Assembly: GCF_005406125.1 (NCBI RefSeq) | Contig: NZ_BIXZ01000006.1 | Span: 62,001-126,000, forward strand | DNA from: Haloarcula mannanilytica | GTDB taxonomy: Archaea > Halobacteriota > Halobacteria > Halobacteriales > Haloarculaceae | Direction of reading: 5' to 3' | Length of the DNA: 64,000 bases | Shown: positions 18,267-26,947 of the stretch, in pieces | Layout of the letters: each line of letters starts with the position of its first letter | Numbering within the stretch: position 1 is the stretch's first letter | The notes under the pieces: model-generated | Databases searched by the model: none | Told to the model about the DNA's origin: nothing | What the model saw: the letters and a program-made list of their open reading frames with translations, nothing else | Position numbers and translations under genes: made by a program

Positions 18267-18356
18267 TTCGATCTCGTGCAACAGGGCACGGACTGCGGGC
18301 GATACCTTAATGATAAATAGAAAACATTAATGGGGCGTGGTTTAAACGTATGACAA

Positions 18357-19205
18357 ATGGGAACTATTCGTGTACGAGAATGGACGAAAGAACGGATAGA
18401 GCAGATACGGGACGCGGAGTCCCATTCCTCGCATGACTCCGTTATCAAGTCACTACTGAAAGACCGAAAGCTGGCCGAATACGCCGACGATGTCGTCGGG
18501 GACGCCCCTGAGACGATCACTGACTCTCGTGCGAACAGCGCCGACACGGCATTCGATGACCTGACCGTGCTTGGCGAACTGTCTGCTGTGGACAGCGGGG
18601 TGTTGTTTCTCTGGTGTCCCAACTGTGGAACCGAACTGGCACACCTGACTGTCGATACCCCACTCGGACTCTCGGTGTTCGAAACCGAATGCCAACGGTG
18701 TCTCACGCATCTCGACCGTCATGCTATCGTGGCTATCGAAATCGGGTATCCGCTCGAGCAGAAGCTGGTCGATGACTCTCTCCAGGACGACCTCAGGGAT
18801 TGTGTCGTCGACTACTGGGATCGGACACTCGACACGGCTACTCTCGGAGCGGCTGACGACGATCTAAACCCGGCACGTATCGTCTGGCAGTTTGACCAGT
18901 ACCGTCGGGAGTTCGCGTGGGAGTGGCCTGTAGATGTTCCTGTCGTCGGCTGTACCGCGGGAGCAACCTATCGTAACACTGCCACCGACGAGTACCTCGA
19001 AATTATCGAACCAGTCTCGGAGCACCGAAACGCGATGGATTCGTTCAAGATTCGGCGGTACTCCGGCGACCCCGAAACTGGGACAAGTGAAACGGACATT
19101 CTCGACCGCACTGCTATCACCGAACACATTGTTAATCGGCGACTTCTGATCGAGGCCCGTCCCGATTCGCCCTCACTCACCGAGTCCGAAGAACCGACAC
19201 CGTGA
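18357..19205 (+). CDS. unknown protein, RHH-like N-terminus and zinc ribbon
   Basis: This 282-residue protein is of unknown function. Its first 40 residues (MGTIRVREWTKERIEQIRDA, then HDSVIKSLL) resemble ribbon-helix-helix or similar short DNA-binding segments seen in haloarchaea. CPNC at 87-90 and CQRC at 112-115 form a single zinc-ribbon knuckle pair. The remainder is mixed alpha/beta with a Trp-rich patch near 180-200 (FAWEWPVDVPVVG). It starts at the ATG at 18357; an ATG 7 bp upstream is out of frame. Its pairing with the preceding HTH gene suggests a regulatory or nucleic-acid role. Confidence 0.65.
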   Translation: MGTIRVREWTKERIEQIRDAESHSSHDSVIKSLLKDRKLAEYADDVVGDAPETITDSRANSADTAFDDLTVLGELSAVDSGVLFLWCPNCGTELAHLTVDTPLGLSVFETECQRCLTHLDRHAIVAIEIGYPLEQKLVDDSLQDDLRDCVVDYWDRTLDTATLGAADDDLNPARIVWQFDQYRREFAWEWPVDVPVVGCTAGATYRNTATDEYLEIIEPVSEHRNAMDSFKIRRYSGDPETGTSETDILDRTAITEHIVNRRLLIEARPDSPSLTESEEPTP

Positions 19206-19578
19206 CTATCTCGGAGACTACCACAGCTTTCTCTGATTTCTGCTTCGCAATTCATACCGATCTATTGAAAGATATACACTCTCAGAATAGGCCAGAATAC
19301 AGTTAGATGGACAATAAAGAACTCAGATATATTTATATATTCTGCATCGGATGCTATAAGACAAATATAGGGAGAATCCATGCGGGAATTGCCATAGTAT
19401 GGGTGTAGAATTCGTATATTCGTTTGTCTCGACTGTCGGACGGGAACACCGAAGGCAGACAACGCTTTCTGAATCCAGACTCGTCGCATTCGGGTCGCGG
19501 CTCGTCTGACCCGGCCGTGACCGCGATTTCGGGCGGCTGAACAACAAGCGGCGCTGTTGACCGCTCGCCCGCCAGTAC
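19206..19578. other. gene-free convergent region, AT-rich core
   Basis: This 373-bp gap separates two convergent genes. It contains an AT-rich core near 19,310-19,380 (ATATATTTATATATTCTG) unlike the GC-rich surroundings, and short T/A tracts that could end transcripts from both sides. Open frames here have poor codon character. I see no RNA gene or insertion sequence. Confidence 0.4.
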
Positions 19579-21414
19579 TCACTCGACGAGGGACAACTTG
19601 CCGTCCGGCCCGACTTCACCGACTTCACCGGTGTGGTACCAGTCGTCTCGGAGTGTTTGTGAGCCAGTCTGGTCGTCATCGAGGAACCCACCGAGGACGG
19701 TCGGGCCACGGACCAGTAGCTCCCTGTTCTGGGAGACAGCGATTGCAACGCCCGGCATCGGCTCGCCGATTGCCCCCTCGACATAGGAGTCCGCCGGATT
19801 CAACGCGCCGACGCCGGTTGTTCCGACGGAGCCGTATAGCTCGGCTATCGGCACGCCCAATCCGCGGAAGAAGTACAGCAGATGGTCGTCGAGACGGCCC
19901 GTCCCTGAGAGGGCGTAGGTGAGATTCGACAGTCCGACCTCTCGCCGCAGCGGCTTGTACACGAGTCGGTCCGCGGCGCTGTATTTGAGCGGGGTCCCCC
20001 GTCCGTTGACGATTCCCTGTCCGTAGGAGGCAACCCGACCGCCGACCTTCCGTTTCATCCAGCCCATATCGCCGAGACGGTCCTGTATCGTGCCGTAGAG
20101 TTGCTGATACATCTTCGGGACGCCGACGAGCACGTCGGGTTCGATGGCTGCCAGTTGGTCGACGAACTCCTCGGCTCCGAGGTAGGCGACGGCACTTCCG
20201 GTCGCCCAGAGATAGTACGTCGAGACGCGCTGATAGATGTGTGCCAGTGGGAGCGAACAGGTCCCGGTCGCCCCGGGTCCGACGGGAAGCGCCTTGCGGA
20301 GGCTCTCTGCTGCCGCCAGGAGGTTTCGGTGTGTCAACGCGCAGCCGGCCTGCTCTGCGGGGGCGGCCACGTCGAACGCGACCGTCGCGACCTCGTTACC
20401 GTCCGCCTGGAGTCCGGGGAGCACTCGCGCCTCAGCGGTCGGTAAGGCATCGAAATCGAGCACGGTTTCGACGGTCATCGCCAGGCCCTCGGCCACGTCT
20501 CCCGCTGCCACGAGTCCGGTTGCGCCGGTCCGTTCGATTACCTGTGCCGCCCGGTCGTCGCTCGCAGACGGGTAGAGTGCGACCGGGACCAGCCCGGCGA
20601 AGTGACAGGCCAGATCGAGCACGGACCACTCGTACTGGGACTGCGCTCTGATTGCCACTCGATCTCCGGGGCGCAGTTCCGTTGAGAGGAGGCCACCCGC
20701 GACCGCCTTCGCCCGCTCCGCCATCTCTTTGAAACTCCGCTCGACGAAGCCGTCCTCACCCTGGACCAGCGCCGCGGTCCGGTCCCCGTGGTCTGACGCG
20801 ATGTCTTCGAACCAGGATGCTACTGACCCCTCCGGGACTGACAGCGAGCCGCCGTCGTAGATATCGCTGTCGAGGCGCACGCCGGCGTCCGCGCTCTGGC
20901 GGTCAACTGGAACGGGGTCTTCCGATGCCGTTCGGTCCTGATACAGTTGCCCGGGTTCGTACTCGTAGTCGTCGCTGACCTCCGTCTGGAAGTAGTCGGC
21001 GTAGTTCTGGTCCTCGTCGCCAGCGGCGATATGCGCATCGAGCCAGTCCCGGGCGACTGTCAGGACCTCCATCGTGACGTACTCCCCGTTCTCGTGTTTC
21101 TCGCGGAGTTCTCGCACCTTCCCGGCGAACTCCTCGTGCATTTCGCGGTGATTGTAGAAACAGTCGCTGCAGTCCATAGCGTAGCCGCAGTTCTGCATGA
21201 ACTCCTCCTCGTCACCGAAGTGATACTCGGTGTAGCGTTCGAGTTCGCGGAGGATATCGCCGACCTCTTCCTCGGAATGGCCCTCGTTCATCGCCGTGTG
21301 CAGGTCGTTCAGGAGTCCGAACAGGCGCTTGTGCTGCTCATCGAACCGGTCGATATTGGTGCTGTACCGCTCCTCGTCCCATTCGGCGAACTCCCCCGAC
21401 GAATTCGTTCCCAT
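19579..21414 (-). CDS. hemerythrin fused to truncated, degenerate acyl-CoA synthetase (AMP-binding) domain
   Basis: This 611-residue protein has two parts. Residues 9-145 are a bacteriohemerythrin with every diiron ligand in place: H28 (DEQH), H65 and E69 (EYHFGDEE), H89 and H93 (NHREMH), H128 and D133 (AHIAAGD). It also has extra Cys at 76, 82 and 85. After an acidic linker, residues about 195-611 align with long-chain acyl-CoA synthetases (SHGDRTAALV, GDRVAIRAQSQYEW, LTHRNLL, LPLAHIYQRV, VGVPKMYQQLY, ELYGSVGTTG). The Ser/Thr/Gly P-loop that should precede LTHRNLL is gone (TVAFDVAAPAEQAGCA), TGD is TGE, and the chain ends at KLSLVE, just where the mobile C-terminal domain should begin. The start at 21414 follows a TTCAAATACG box; an upstream ATG at 21453 is less likely. 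Oxygen- or NO-sensing by a lipid-binding pseudoenzyme is one hypothesis. Confidence 0.85.
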   Translation of the reverse strand: MGTNSSGEFAEWDEERYSTNIDRFDEQHKRLFGLLNDLHTAMNEGHSEEEVGDILRELERYTEYHFGDEEEFMQNCGYAMDCSDCFYNHREMHEEFAGKVRELREKHENGEYVTMEVLTVARDWLDAHIAAGDEDQNYADYFQTEVSDDYEYEPGQLYQDRTASEDPVPVDRQSADAGVRLDSDIYDGGSLSVPEGSVASWFEDIASDHGDRTAALVQGEDGFVERSFKEMAERAKAVAGGLLSTELRPGDRVAIRAQSQYEWSVLDLACHFAGLVPVALYPSASDDRAAQVIERTGATGLVAAGDVAEGLAMTVETVLDFDALPTAEARVLPGLQADGNEVATVAFDVAAPAEQAGCALTHRNLLAAAESLRKALPVGPGATGTCSLPLAHIYQRVSTYYLWATGSAVAYLGAEEFVDQLAAIEPDVLVGVPKMYQQLYGTIQDRLGDMGWMKRKVGGRVASYGQGIVNGRGTPLKYSAADRLVYKPLRREVGLSNLTYALSGTGRLDDHLLYFFRGLGVPIAELYGSVGTTGVGALNPADSYVEGAIGEPMPGVAIAVSQNRELLVRGPTVLGGFLDDDQTGSQTLRDDWYHTGEVGEVGPDGKLSLVE

Positions 21415-21515
21415 ACCTGGTCTGGTCACCCGTATTTGAAAAGCGACTCTCATGTTCTCACCGAATGAAAATGCGGTTTACTTTCCAAGTAGTTTCCAGT
21501 ATTACGACAGCCGGG

Positions 21516-21947
21516 ATGCGAGAATTAAGTGACGAGGCGGTTGTCGAGATCCTCACCGAGAACGGAATCGGCGTCCTGGCACTGTCCAGTCCGACGGGGA
21601 ACCCGTATCCGATCCCGGTCGCGTTCGGGTACGATCCGGCGTCGGACAGCCTCGCGTTTCACCTGTCAGAGAGCGACGGGAGTCGAAAACACCGGGCTCT
21701 GAGAGCGGACGCCAACGTCGGGTTCACCGTTTACGAAGAGACCGAGCCGCGATCTGTGTGGCGAAGCGTGATCGTTACTGGGACGTTGGTCGAGACGACT
21801 TACAGCGATGTTGAGCCGGCCCTCGCCTCGCTGGCTAGCAACACACAGTTCGCCCCCAACCCAGTCAGTTGGGACGACACATCGACGACGACACCCTACG
21901 AACTCCGAATCGATGACTGGAGCGGACGAGAGTTCCGAGTTGGATGA
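21516..21947 (+). CDS. pyridoxamine 5'-phosphate oxidase-like FMN-binding protein
   Basis: This 143-residue split-barrel protein of the PPOX/putative nitroimidazole-resistance style begins MRELSDEAVVEILTENGIGV, has GNPYPIPVAFGYD and FHLSESDGSRKHRALRADANV for flavin contacts (short segments quoted) and ends with WSGREFRVG. The ATG at 21516 lies about 35 bp after a TTTACTTT box. It is divergent from the hemerythrin-synthetase fusion across only about 100 bp, so the two may share control; both are redox-type proteins. Substrate unknown. Confidence 0.8.
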   Translation: MRELSDEAVVEILTENGIGVLALSSPTGNPYPIPVAFGYDPASDSLAFHLSESDGSRKHRALRADANVGFTVYEETEPRSVWRSVIVTGTLVETTYSDVEPALASLASNTQFAPNPVSWDDTSTTTPYELRIDDWSGREFRVG

Positions 21948-22134
21948 CGCCTGGCAGCGACTTGGGGCACCCTATCGGCCGCTGAAGCAGCCCTCAGTAC
22001 AGTATTCGCTGCCGGCGGCCCTCGTTCGGACAGTCGAAGTCACTGGAGACGCTCACATAGCAGTACGCGAGGGGCGAAAAGACGAGACTGAACTGGAAAC
22101 GCGAGCCGACCGACTGCTCCATGACGAATCTTAG
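21913..22134 (+). CDS. possible small protein overlapping the PPOX gene end
   Basis: An open frame of 73 residues starts inside the last 35 bases of the PPOX gene and ends at 22134. The peptide is charged (SSELDDAWQRLGAPYRPLKQ, EGRKDETELETRADRLL). Third-position GC is only moderate and I recognise no family, so it may be a real coupled small gene or a chance frame. The remaining 145 bp to the methyltransferase carry that gene's promoter. Confidence 0.3.
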   Translation: MTGADESSELDDAWQRLGAPYRPLKQPSVQYSLPAALVRTVEVTGDAHIAVREGRKDETELETRADRLLHDES

Positions 22135-22250
22135 GCTCCATTGGTGGAAGGTCCATCGGCCGTTGGATGGCGGGAGCGCGCACATTTGCGGAATCGTGGT
22201 CGACAGCTTCGAAACTGACACCTCTTCCTGCCGAGACGCACTTCGTGGTA

Positions 22251-22258
22251 CATTTATT
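22251..22258 (+). promoter_or_regulatory. TATA box of methyltransferase gene
   Basis: CATTTATT ends 22 bp before the ATG at 22280, as expected for a leaderless haloarchaeal transcript; it supports that start over earlier in-frame codons. Confidence 0.5.
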
Positions 22259-22279
22259 CTACAACGATGTACGGCGGGT

Positions 22280-22897
22280 ATGGACCCGGACGACGTTCGA
22301 GACGACTGGGCCTCCCGTTCCGGGAAGTTCTCGCCATCGTACTACGCCGAGATCGGGCCGAACGAGGTGAGCGAGACGCTGGTCAACGTGCTCGACCACT
22401 ACGTCCACGACGACGCCCGAATCATCGAACTGGGGTGTGGTTCCGGCCGCCATCTCGCACATTTACAGAACCACGGCTACGGGAACCTCACCGGTATCGA
22501 CATCAACGACGACGCCTTCGAGGTGATGGCCGACCACTACCCGCGGCTCTCGGATTCGGGAACCTTCCACGCCGGTGCCCTGGAGGACATCGTAACTGAA
22601 TTCCAGGACGACGCGTTCGATGTCGTCTACTCGGTCGAGACACTCCAGCATATCCACCCGGACGACGAGTGGGTGTTCGAGGAGATCGCCCGTATCGCCG
22701 GCGACCTGCTCGTCATCGCAGAAAACGAGGGCAACAGCCCCGAGCGCGGACGGGCTGATACGGAAGTGAGCTACGTCGACGACGACTTTCCGCTGTATCA
22801 CCGCAACTGGAAGCAGGTGTTCTCCGAACTCGGGTTCGCACAGCTTATCCGGGAACCCACGTCTCGGGACACCATACGCGTGTTCCGTTCGCCGTAG
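22280..22897 (+). CDS. class I SAM-dependent methyltransferase
   Basis: This 205-residue Rossmann-fold methyltransferase has the SAM motif I IIELGCGSGRHLAHL, acidic motif II end TGIDIND, motif IV FDVVYSVETLQHIHPD. There is no added domain. Substrate cannot be inferred; family members methylate small molecules. It lies alone between the small overlapping frame and a small zinc protein. Confidence 0.85.
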   Translation: MDPDDVRDDWASRSGKFSPSYYAEIGPNEVSETLVNVLDHYVHDDARIIELGCGSGRHLAHLQNHGYGNLTGIDINDDAFEVMADHYPRLSDSGTFHAGALEDIVTEFQDDAFDVVYSVETLQHIHPDDEWVFEEIARIAGDLLVIAENEGNSPERGRADTEVSYVDDDFPLYHRNWKQVFSELGFAQLIREPTSRDTIRVFRSP

Positions 22898-23017
22898 CCG
22901 CTCAGTTCGCTGCTGTCTCACGCCGCTCCCGTCGCTGTGTAGCCGCCATCTCTCTCATAATCGATACCCGTGCAGCAACTATTTGTGTCGTGGTATCATG
23001 GGTCAAGTTGGATCGCT

Positions 23018-23287
23018 ATGCAACTGTGCCAAAACTGTCAGGCGGCTATCGACGAGTACCTCTTGGACAAACAACTCGAACCCCTGCGGGAGCTCACAGT
23101 CGACGATTTCAACCTCTGTGCCGACTGTGTCACTGTCGTTGCGGACGCCTGCGTGAAGTGTGACGGCGCGGTGTACGTTCCACGCTCGAAATCTGCTGTC
23201 CCTGACTGCTGTCCGGCATGTCGGTCCGAGCACATAGACGAAACCGGGACCGACCCCGGCTGGCATCTCGACGCGATGTCGACCTGA
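23018..23287 (+). CDS. small four-CxxC zinc protein
   Basis: This 89-residue protein has four CxxC knuckles (CQNC, CADC, CVKC, CPAC), enough for two zinc ribbons, around a helical segment IDEYLLDKQLEPLRELT. Such small proteins are frequent in haloarchaea and mostly uncharacterised. The ATG at 23018 is preferred since the Cys-rich core starts directly after it; 16 extra in-frame codons upstream are possible but not needed. It probably binds nucleic acid or protein partners. Confidence 0.7.
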   Translation: MQLCQNCQAAIDEYLLDKQLEPLRELTVDDFNLCADCVTVVADACVKCDGAVYVPRSKSAVPDCCPACRSEHIDETGTDPGWHLDAMST

Positions 23288-23576
23288 TCTGGGTCATCCG
23301 CTCGGTGACCCTTGAGATTCGATCGCATGCATCACCGCGAGTGACGGCCCGAATTTTACCGTTGAAGCTACATATCTGGTGAGTAAATGGACTCCTGTTC
23401 GGAGAGCGCCAGTGAAACGGCACGTCTCGGGATAACTGTCTTCGATAGCGTTGGGACTACACACTGATTCGGTCAATTTCTAAACATCGAGAACCGTGAA
23501 AGAAGCCGTGTGTGTGCGTCACAGTGGCGATAGAAGCTTCATACTCCTCCAGCACGTACCATTGTTCTCTACTGGA

Positions 23577-24566
23577 ATGACACGCTCGACACGACATATT
23601 GGCTTGCTGTTTGCTGCGCTCGCACTCATCTGGGGACTCTCTTTTGTGGCGATCAAGACTGGTCTCGAAAGCGTTCCGCCCGTGTTGCTGGCGGCGGTCC
23701 GACACGACATCGCAGCGGTGGTCCTGCTGGGCTACGCCCTCTGGCAGGGCCGGGCGCTGCGCCCACAGACCCGCGATGACTGGTCGCTGATTTTCATTGG
23801 CGGCACTGTTCTCATCGGCGCACACTTCGCGCTGCTGTTTCTCGGCCAGCAGTACGTCCCGAGTTCCTTCGGCGCAATCTTGCTCAGTCTCACACCGGTG
23901 GTGACGCCGGCGTTTGCATCGACGCTGTTGCCGCGTTACACGGTCCGCCCCCACGAACTCATCGGCACCGTCTGTGGGTTCATCGGCGTGGTTATCATCG
24001 CAAACCCCACACCGGGAGCGATCGGCGGCCGACTGCTCGGTGTTGTCCTGCTCATCAGTTCGGCGGTGGCCTTTGCCGTCGGCGCAGTCCTGACCGAACG
24101 TTACACCAGTTCGCTTTCGCTCGTGAGCATCCAGACCTGGATGACGCTGCTCGGTGCCGCCATCCTGCACCTCATCAGCGCAGGGCTGCCATCGGAGCGA
24201 CTCGGAACTGTCTCGGTCGGTCTCGAACAGATCGCAGCAATCGCCTACCTTGGCATCGTCGCCAGCGCCATCGGGTTCCTGCTGTACTTCCGACTGGTCA
24301 GCACTGTCGGGGCGGCCGAAACCAGTTTAGTTTCGTACGTCGTTCCGGCGGTGACAGCTCTCAGCGGCTGGCTCCTGCTCGGTGAGACACTCAGTTCGGT
24401 CACTGTCGCCGGTTTTGCAGTCATCGTGGTCGGCTTTGCGTGGGTGAAAGCCGACGTGCTCCGGTCGCTCCGCCGCCGGCACACCGGCTCTCCGTCGCAC
24501 CGACCCTGTGGGCCACAGGACGATTGTGTCGTCGTCAGCGGGAACACGTACTGGACCCACGACTGA
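23577..24566 (+). CDS. DMT-superfamily (EamA) transporter
   Basis: This 329-residue membrane protein has ten predicted helices in two EamA repeats. It starts LLFAALALIWGLSFVAIKTG and carries the typical repeat-2 segment SYVVPAVTALSGWLLLGE. EamA proteins export or import metabolites such as amino acids or purines. A paralogue with the same opening (FVAIKTGL) is encoded at 56416. The start ATG 23577 is chosen because the upstream in-frame codons are not family-like. There is a charged, His/Ser-rich tail. Confidence 0.85.
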   Translation: MTRSTRHIGLLFAALALIWGLSFVAIKTGLESVPPVLLAAVRHDIAAVVLLGYALWQGRALRPQTRDDWSLIFIGGTVLIGAHFALLFLGQQYVPSSFGAILLSLTPVVTPAFASTLLPRYTVRPHELIGTVCGFIGVVIIANPTPGAIGGRLLGVVLLISSAVAFAVGAVLTERYTSSLSLVSIQTWMTLLGAAILHLISAGLPSERLGTVSVGLEQIAAIAYLGIVASAIGFLLYFRLVSTVGAAETSLVSYVVPAVTALSGWLLLGETLSSVTVAGFAVIVVGFAWVKADVLRSLRRRHTGSPSHRPCGPQDDCVVVSGNTYWTHD

Positions 24567-24682
24567 GGTCCTTGACGACAGTACTGGGTATTTCTCTGCT
24601 AAACGGACTCGTGGCTCAGTATATCATGAACGTTTGCGAGCATCTGTTTTGGGCCGCCTAACTTTCGAAAACGCTTTATCCA

Positions 24683-24698
24683 TTTAGGCTGGCCTAAA
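24683..24698. promoter_or_regulatory. DtxR/IdeR-like palindromic operator (iron locus, site 1)
   Basis: TTTAGGCTGGCCTAAA is a dyad with perfect 7-bp arms. It closely matches the iron-box of DtxR/IdeR repressors and the second site at 29871. A TATA-like GCTTTATCC ends just before it, and the first ATG is 4 bp after it, so bound repressor would cover the transcription start. A weaker half-similar stretch (GCCTAA at 24656-24661) lies upstream. Confidence 0.75.
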
Positions 24699-24702
24699 CA
24701 GT

Positions 24703-24777
24703 ATGATGGAAGAAACGGTCGACACTCTGGAACCGACACGCCGGCTGTCAGGGGCTATACCAGACGGAGTGTTGTGA
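24703..24777 (+). CDS. 24-residue leader ORF in front of the iron operon
   Basis: An ATGATG at 24703, where a leaderless start is expected after the TATA box and operator, opens a frame of 24 codons (MMEETVDTLEPTRRLSGAIP and four more). Its TGA (24775-24777) overlaps the GTG start of the flavoprotein by two bases. This geometry would couple translation of the operon to the leader. It may instead be merely the untranslated leader. Confidence 0.4.
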   Translation: MMEETVDTLEPTRRLSGAIPDGVL

Positions 24778-25769
24778 ACATGGCGACGGATGTGGGGGAC
24801 CGGTCGGAGACAGCCTTCGACCACGAGGTCGGTATCGTCGGCGGCGGCCCGGCCGGCTGTGCGGCGGGTGTATTTACGGCACGGGCTGATCTCGATACGG
24901 TCATCTACGACCGTGGTCGGTCGTCGCTCAAGCGATGTGCGTACCTCGAAAACTACCTCGGCTTTCCGGCCGGGATCGACATCGAGACGCTGTATGACCG
25001 TATTCAGGACCACGCCGAAACCGCCGGCTGTACTATCCGCTCCGATATGGTCGAATCGCTCGATAGGACTGCGGACGGAGAGGGGTTCGTCGTCGATACC
25101 CAGGAGCGAAGTGCGGTCACGACTCGTCGCGTCATCGCAGCGACCCGCTACGACGGCGAGTACATGCGCGGGCTGGACGACGACGCGGCGATGTTCGAGA
25201 CCTACGAGCACGACGGCGAGGAACGCGAAACTTTCGACAACGATTACGCCGACGCCGACGCCGACGGCACGACGCCGGTTTCTGGTCTCTACGTCGCGTC
25301 ACCGTCCGAGGCGGCGGACATGCAGGCCATCGTTGCCGCCGGTCGGGGCGCACGGGTCGCACGCCGGGTAATCGCGGATGCGAGAATCGACAACGGCTGG
25401 TGGGAGTCCGTGGCCGATGGCGTCGACTGGGTCCGCCGCGAGGCTGAACTCGACGACGAGTGGACCGAGCGAGAGACCTGGATCGAACATTTCAACGACC
25501 GGTACGCCGAGGACGCCCCCGTTGAGCCGGATTCGGACCGCTTCCAGCGGGTCCGCGAAGCGGCCATCGACGAGCGGCGGTCGTCGTACATTACGTCCGA
25601 GGAGATAGCCGAGCGGACCGAAACCGGGCAGGAAGTACTGACTGAGTACCTGGACCCGGCGGCGGTCGTTTCGGCGCTCGATGAAACCGCCGTTCTCGAT
25701 GCGATGGACGACGAGCGGATCCACGACTACGTCAACACAACTGACGACACAGCGGAGGGAGGTGAGTAA
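24774..25769 (+). CDS. FAD-dependent pyridine-nucleotide-disulfide-like flavoprotein in iron locus
   Basis: This 331-residue flavoprotein has the dinucleotide motif VGIVGGGPAGCAAGVFTAR and a thioredoxin-reductase-like FAD domain (YLENYLGFPAG, then a late GLYVASPSEAADMQAIVAAG). It lacks the CxxC redox pair and a separate NADPH domain. The C-terminal 120 residues are acidic and helical. The start is GTG 24774 or ATG 24780. Three bases separate it from the permease gene. It could reduce the imported iron complex or oxidise a siderophore-like ligand. A shorter relative is encoded at 36398. Confidence 0.8.
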   Translation: MNMATDVGDRSETAFDHEVGIVGGGPAGCAAGVFTARADLDTVIYDRGRSSLKRCAYLENYLGFPAGIDIETLYDRIQDHAETAGCTIRSDMVESLDRTADGEGFVVDTQERSAVTTRRVIAATRYDGEYMRGLDDDAAMFETYEHDGEERETFDNDYADADADGTTPVSGLYVASPSEAADMQAIVAAGRGARVARRVIADARIDNGWWESVADGVDWVRREAELDDEWTERETWIEHFNDRYAEDAPVEPDSDRFQRVREAAIDERRSSYITSEEIAERTETGQEVLTEYLDPAAVVSALDETAVLDAMDDERIHDYVNTTDDTAEGGE

Positions 25770-25771
25770 CG

Positions 25772-26947
25772 ATGGCAAGCAAGACTCCAAGCGCCACTGG
25801 TGCGTGGTCGCGAGCTCGAACGTGGCTCGGGCATATTGACGGGTCGCTGCTCGCGCTCTGTCTCGGGAGCCTCGTTGTCGTCTTCGCCGGTGGCCTCATT
25901 CAGGTGAGTTTCGGCGCGTTCTCGATGACGATCCTCGAAGCGTGGCAGGCCGTCTTCGACCCGGATATCCTGTTCGACCTCCAGGTCTGGCAGGTCCTCT
26001 TGCTCGGTGGCCAGATCAACCCGGACGTGCTGTTGAACCCGCTTGCCTGGGATTCGCTCATCGTCGATGCGTCGCTCCCGGAGATGAACAAGCGGAGTCT
26101 CATCGTCTGGAACATCCGGCTGCCGCGAGTCCTCGTCGGCGTGCTCGTCGGAATGAACCTCGCGGTCTCCGGGGCGATCTTCCAGGCGGTCACCCGGAAC
26201 GAACTCGCCAGCCCGTTCATCCTCGGCGTCTCCTCGGGCGCGGGACTGATGATCCTGCTCACGCTGGTCGTCTTCTCGGGGCTTTCGACGCTCCTGCCGC
26301 TGATCGCCTCCGCGGGCGGCGCAGTGGCGTTCCTCATCGTCTACGCGATCGCCTGGAAGAACGGCACCTCGCCGGTACGGCTGGTGTTAGCCGGCGTCAT
26401 CGTCAGTACTGTCTTTGGCTCCCTCCAGACGGCCATGTTCTTCTTCGCGGACGATATCGGCATCGTCCAGTCCGCTATCGCCTGGACGACTGGATCGCTG
26501 ACCGGGACTGACTGGGAGCAGGTGCGGATGGCACTCCCCTGGACGGTCGTGGCGATGGGGCTGTCGCTGTTTAGTTCTCGACAGTTGAACGTCCTCCTGC
26601 TCGGGGAGAACACTGCCAGGTCACTCGGGATGTCCGTCGAGAAGGTCCGGTTCGCGCTGTCGGGCGTGGCCGTGCTCGCGGCGTCTGCGAGCATCGCCGT
26701 GGCCGGTATCGTCGGCTTCATCGGCCTCATCGTCCCCCACATGGTCCGGAACATCGTCGGGAGCGACTATCGGAAACTCGTCGTCGGCTGTGTCTTCGCC
26801 GGCCCGGCGCTGATGGTCGGAGCGGATGTCGGCGCACGCCTGGCAATGAATCCGACGCAGATCCCGGTCGGTATCGTCACCGGACTGGTCGGCGGGCCGT
26901 ACTTCCTCTACCTGATGCGGAAACAGCAGGAAATGGGTGAAATATAA
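25772..26947 (+). CDS. FecCD-type iron-complex/cobalamin ABC permease
   Basis: This 391-residue permease has about ten helices. FecCD marks are RLPRVLVGVLVGMNLAVSG, NELASPFILGVSSGAG, LARSLGMSVEKVRF-type coupling loop (TARSLGMSVEKVR) and GIVGFIGLIVPHMVR. An insertion of about 35 residues between helix 1 and the RLPR motif (VWQVLLLGGQINPDVLLNP) is notable. It forms a homodimeric channel with the ATPase encoded next (stop and start overlap). Confidence 0.92.
   Translation: MASKTPSATGAWSRARTWLGHIDGSLLALCLGSLVVVFAGGLIQVSFGAFSMTILEAWQAVFDPDILFDLQVWQVLLLGGQINPDVLLNPLAWDSLIVDASLPEMNKRSLIVWNIRLPRVLVGVLVGMNLAVSGAIFQAVTRNELASPFILGVSSGAGLMILLTLVVFSGLSTLLPLIASAGGAVAFLIVYAIAWKNGTSPVRLVLAGVIVSTVFGSLQTAMFFFADDIGIVQSAIAWTTGSLTGTDWEQVRMALPWTVVAMGLSLFSSRQLNVLLLGENTARSLGMSVEKVRFALSGVAVLAASASIAVAGIVGFIGLIVPHMVRNIVGSDYRKLVVGCVFAGPALMVGADVGARLAMNPTQIPVGIVTGLVGGPYFLYLMRKQQEMGEI

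Noticed and set aside
19323-19784. Frameshifted continuation of the synthetase C-terminal domain
   Set aside because: None of the frames downstream of KLSLVE shows the DRKKE-type hinge or catalytic Lys region of ANL enzymes, so the truncation is not a simple recent frameshift.
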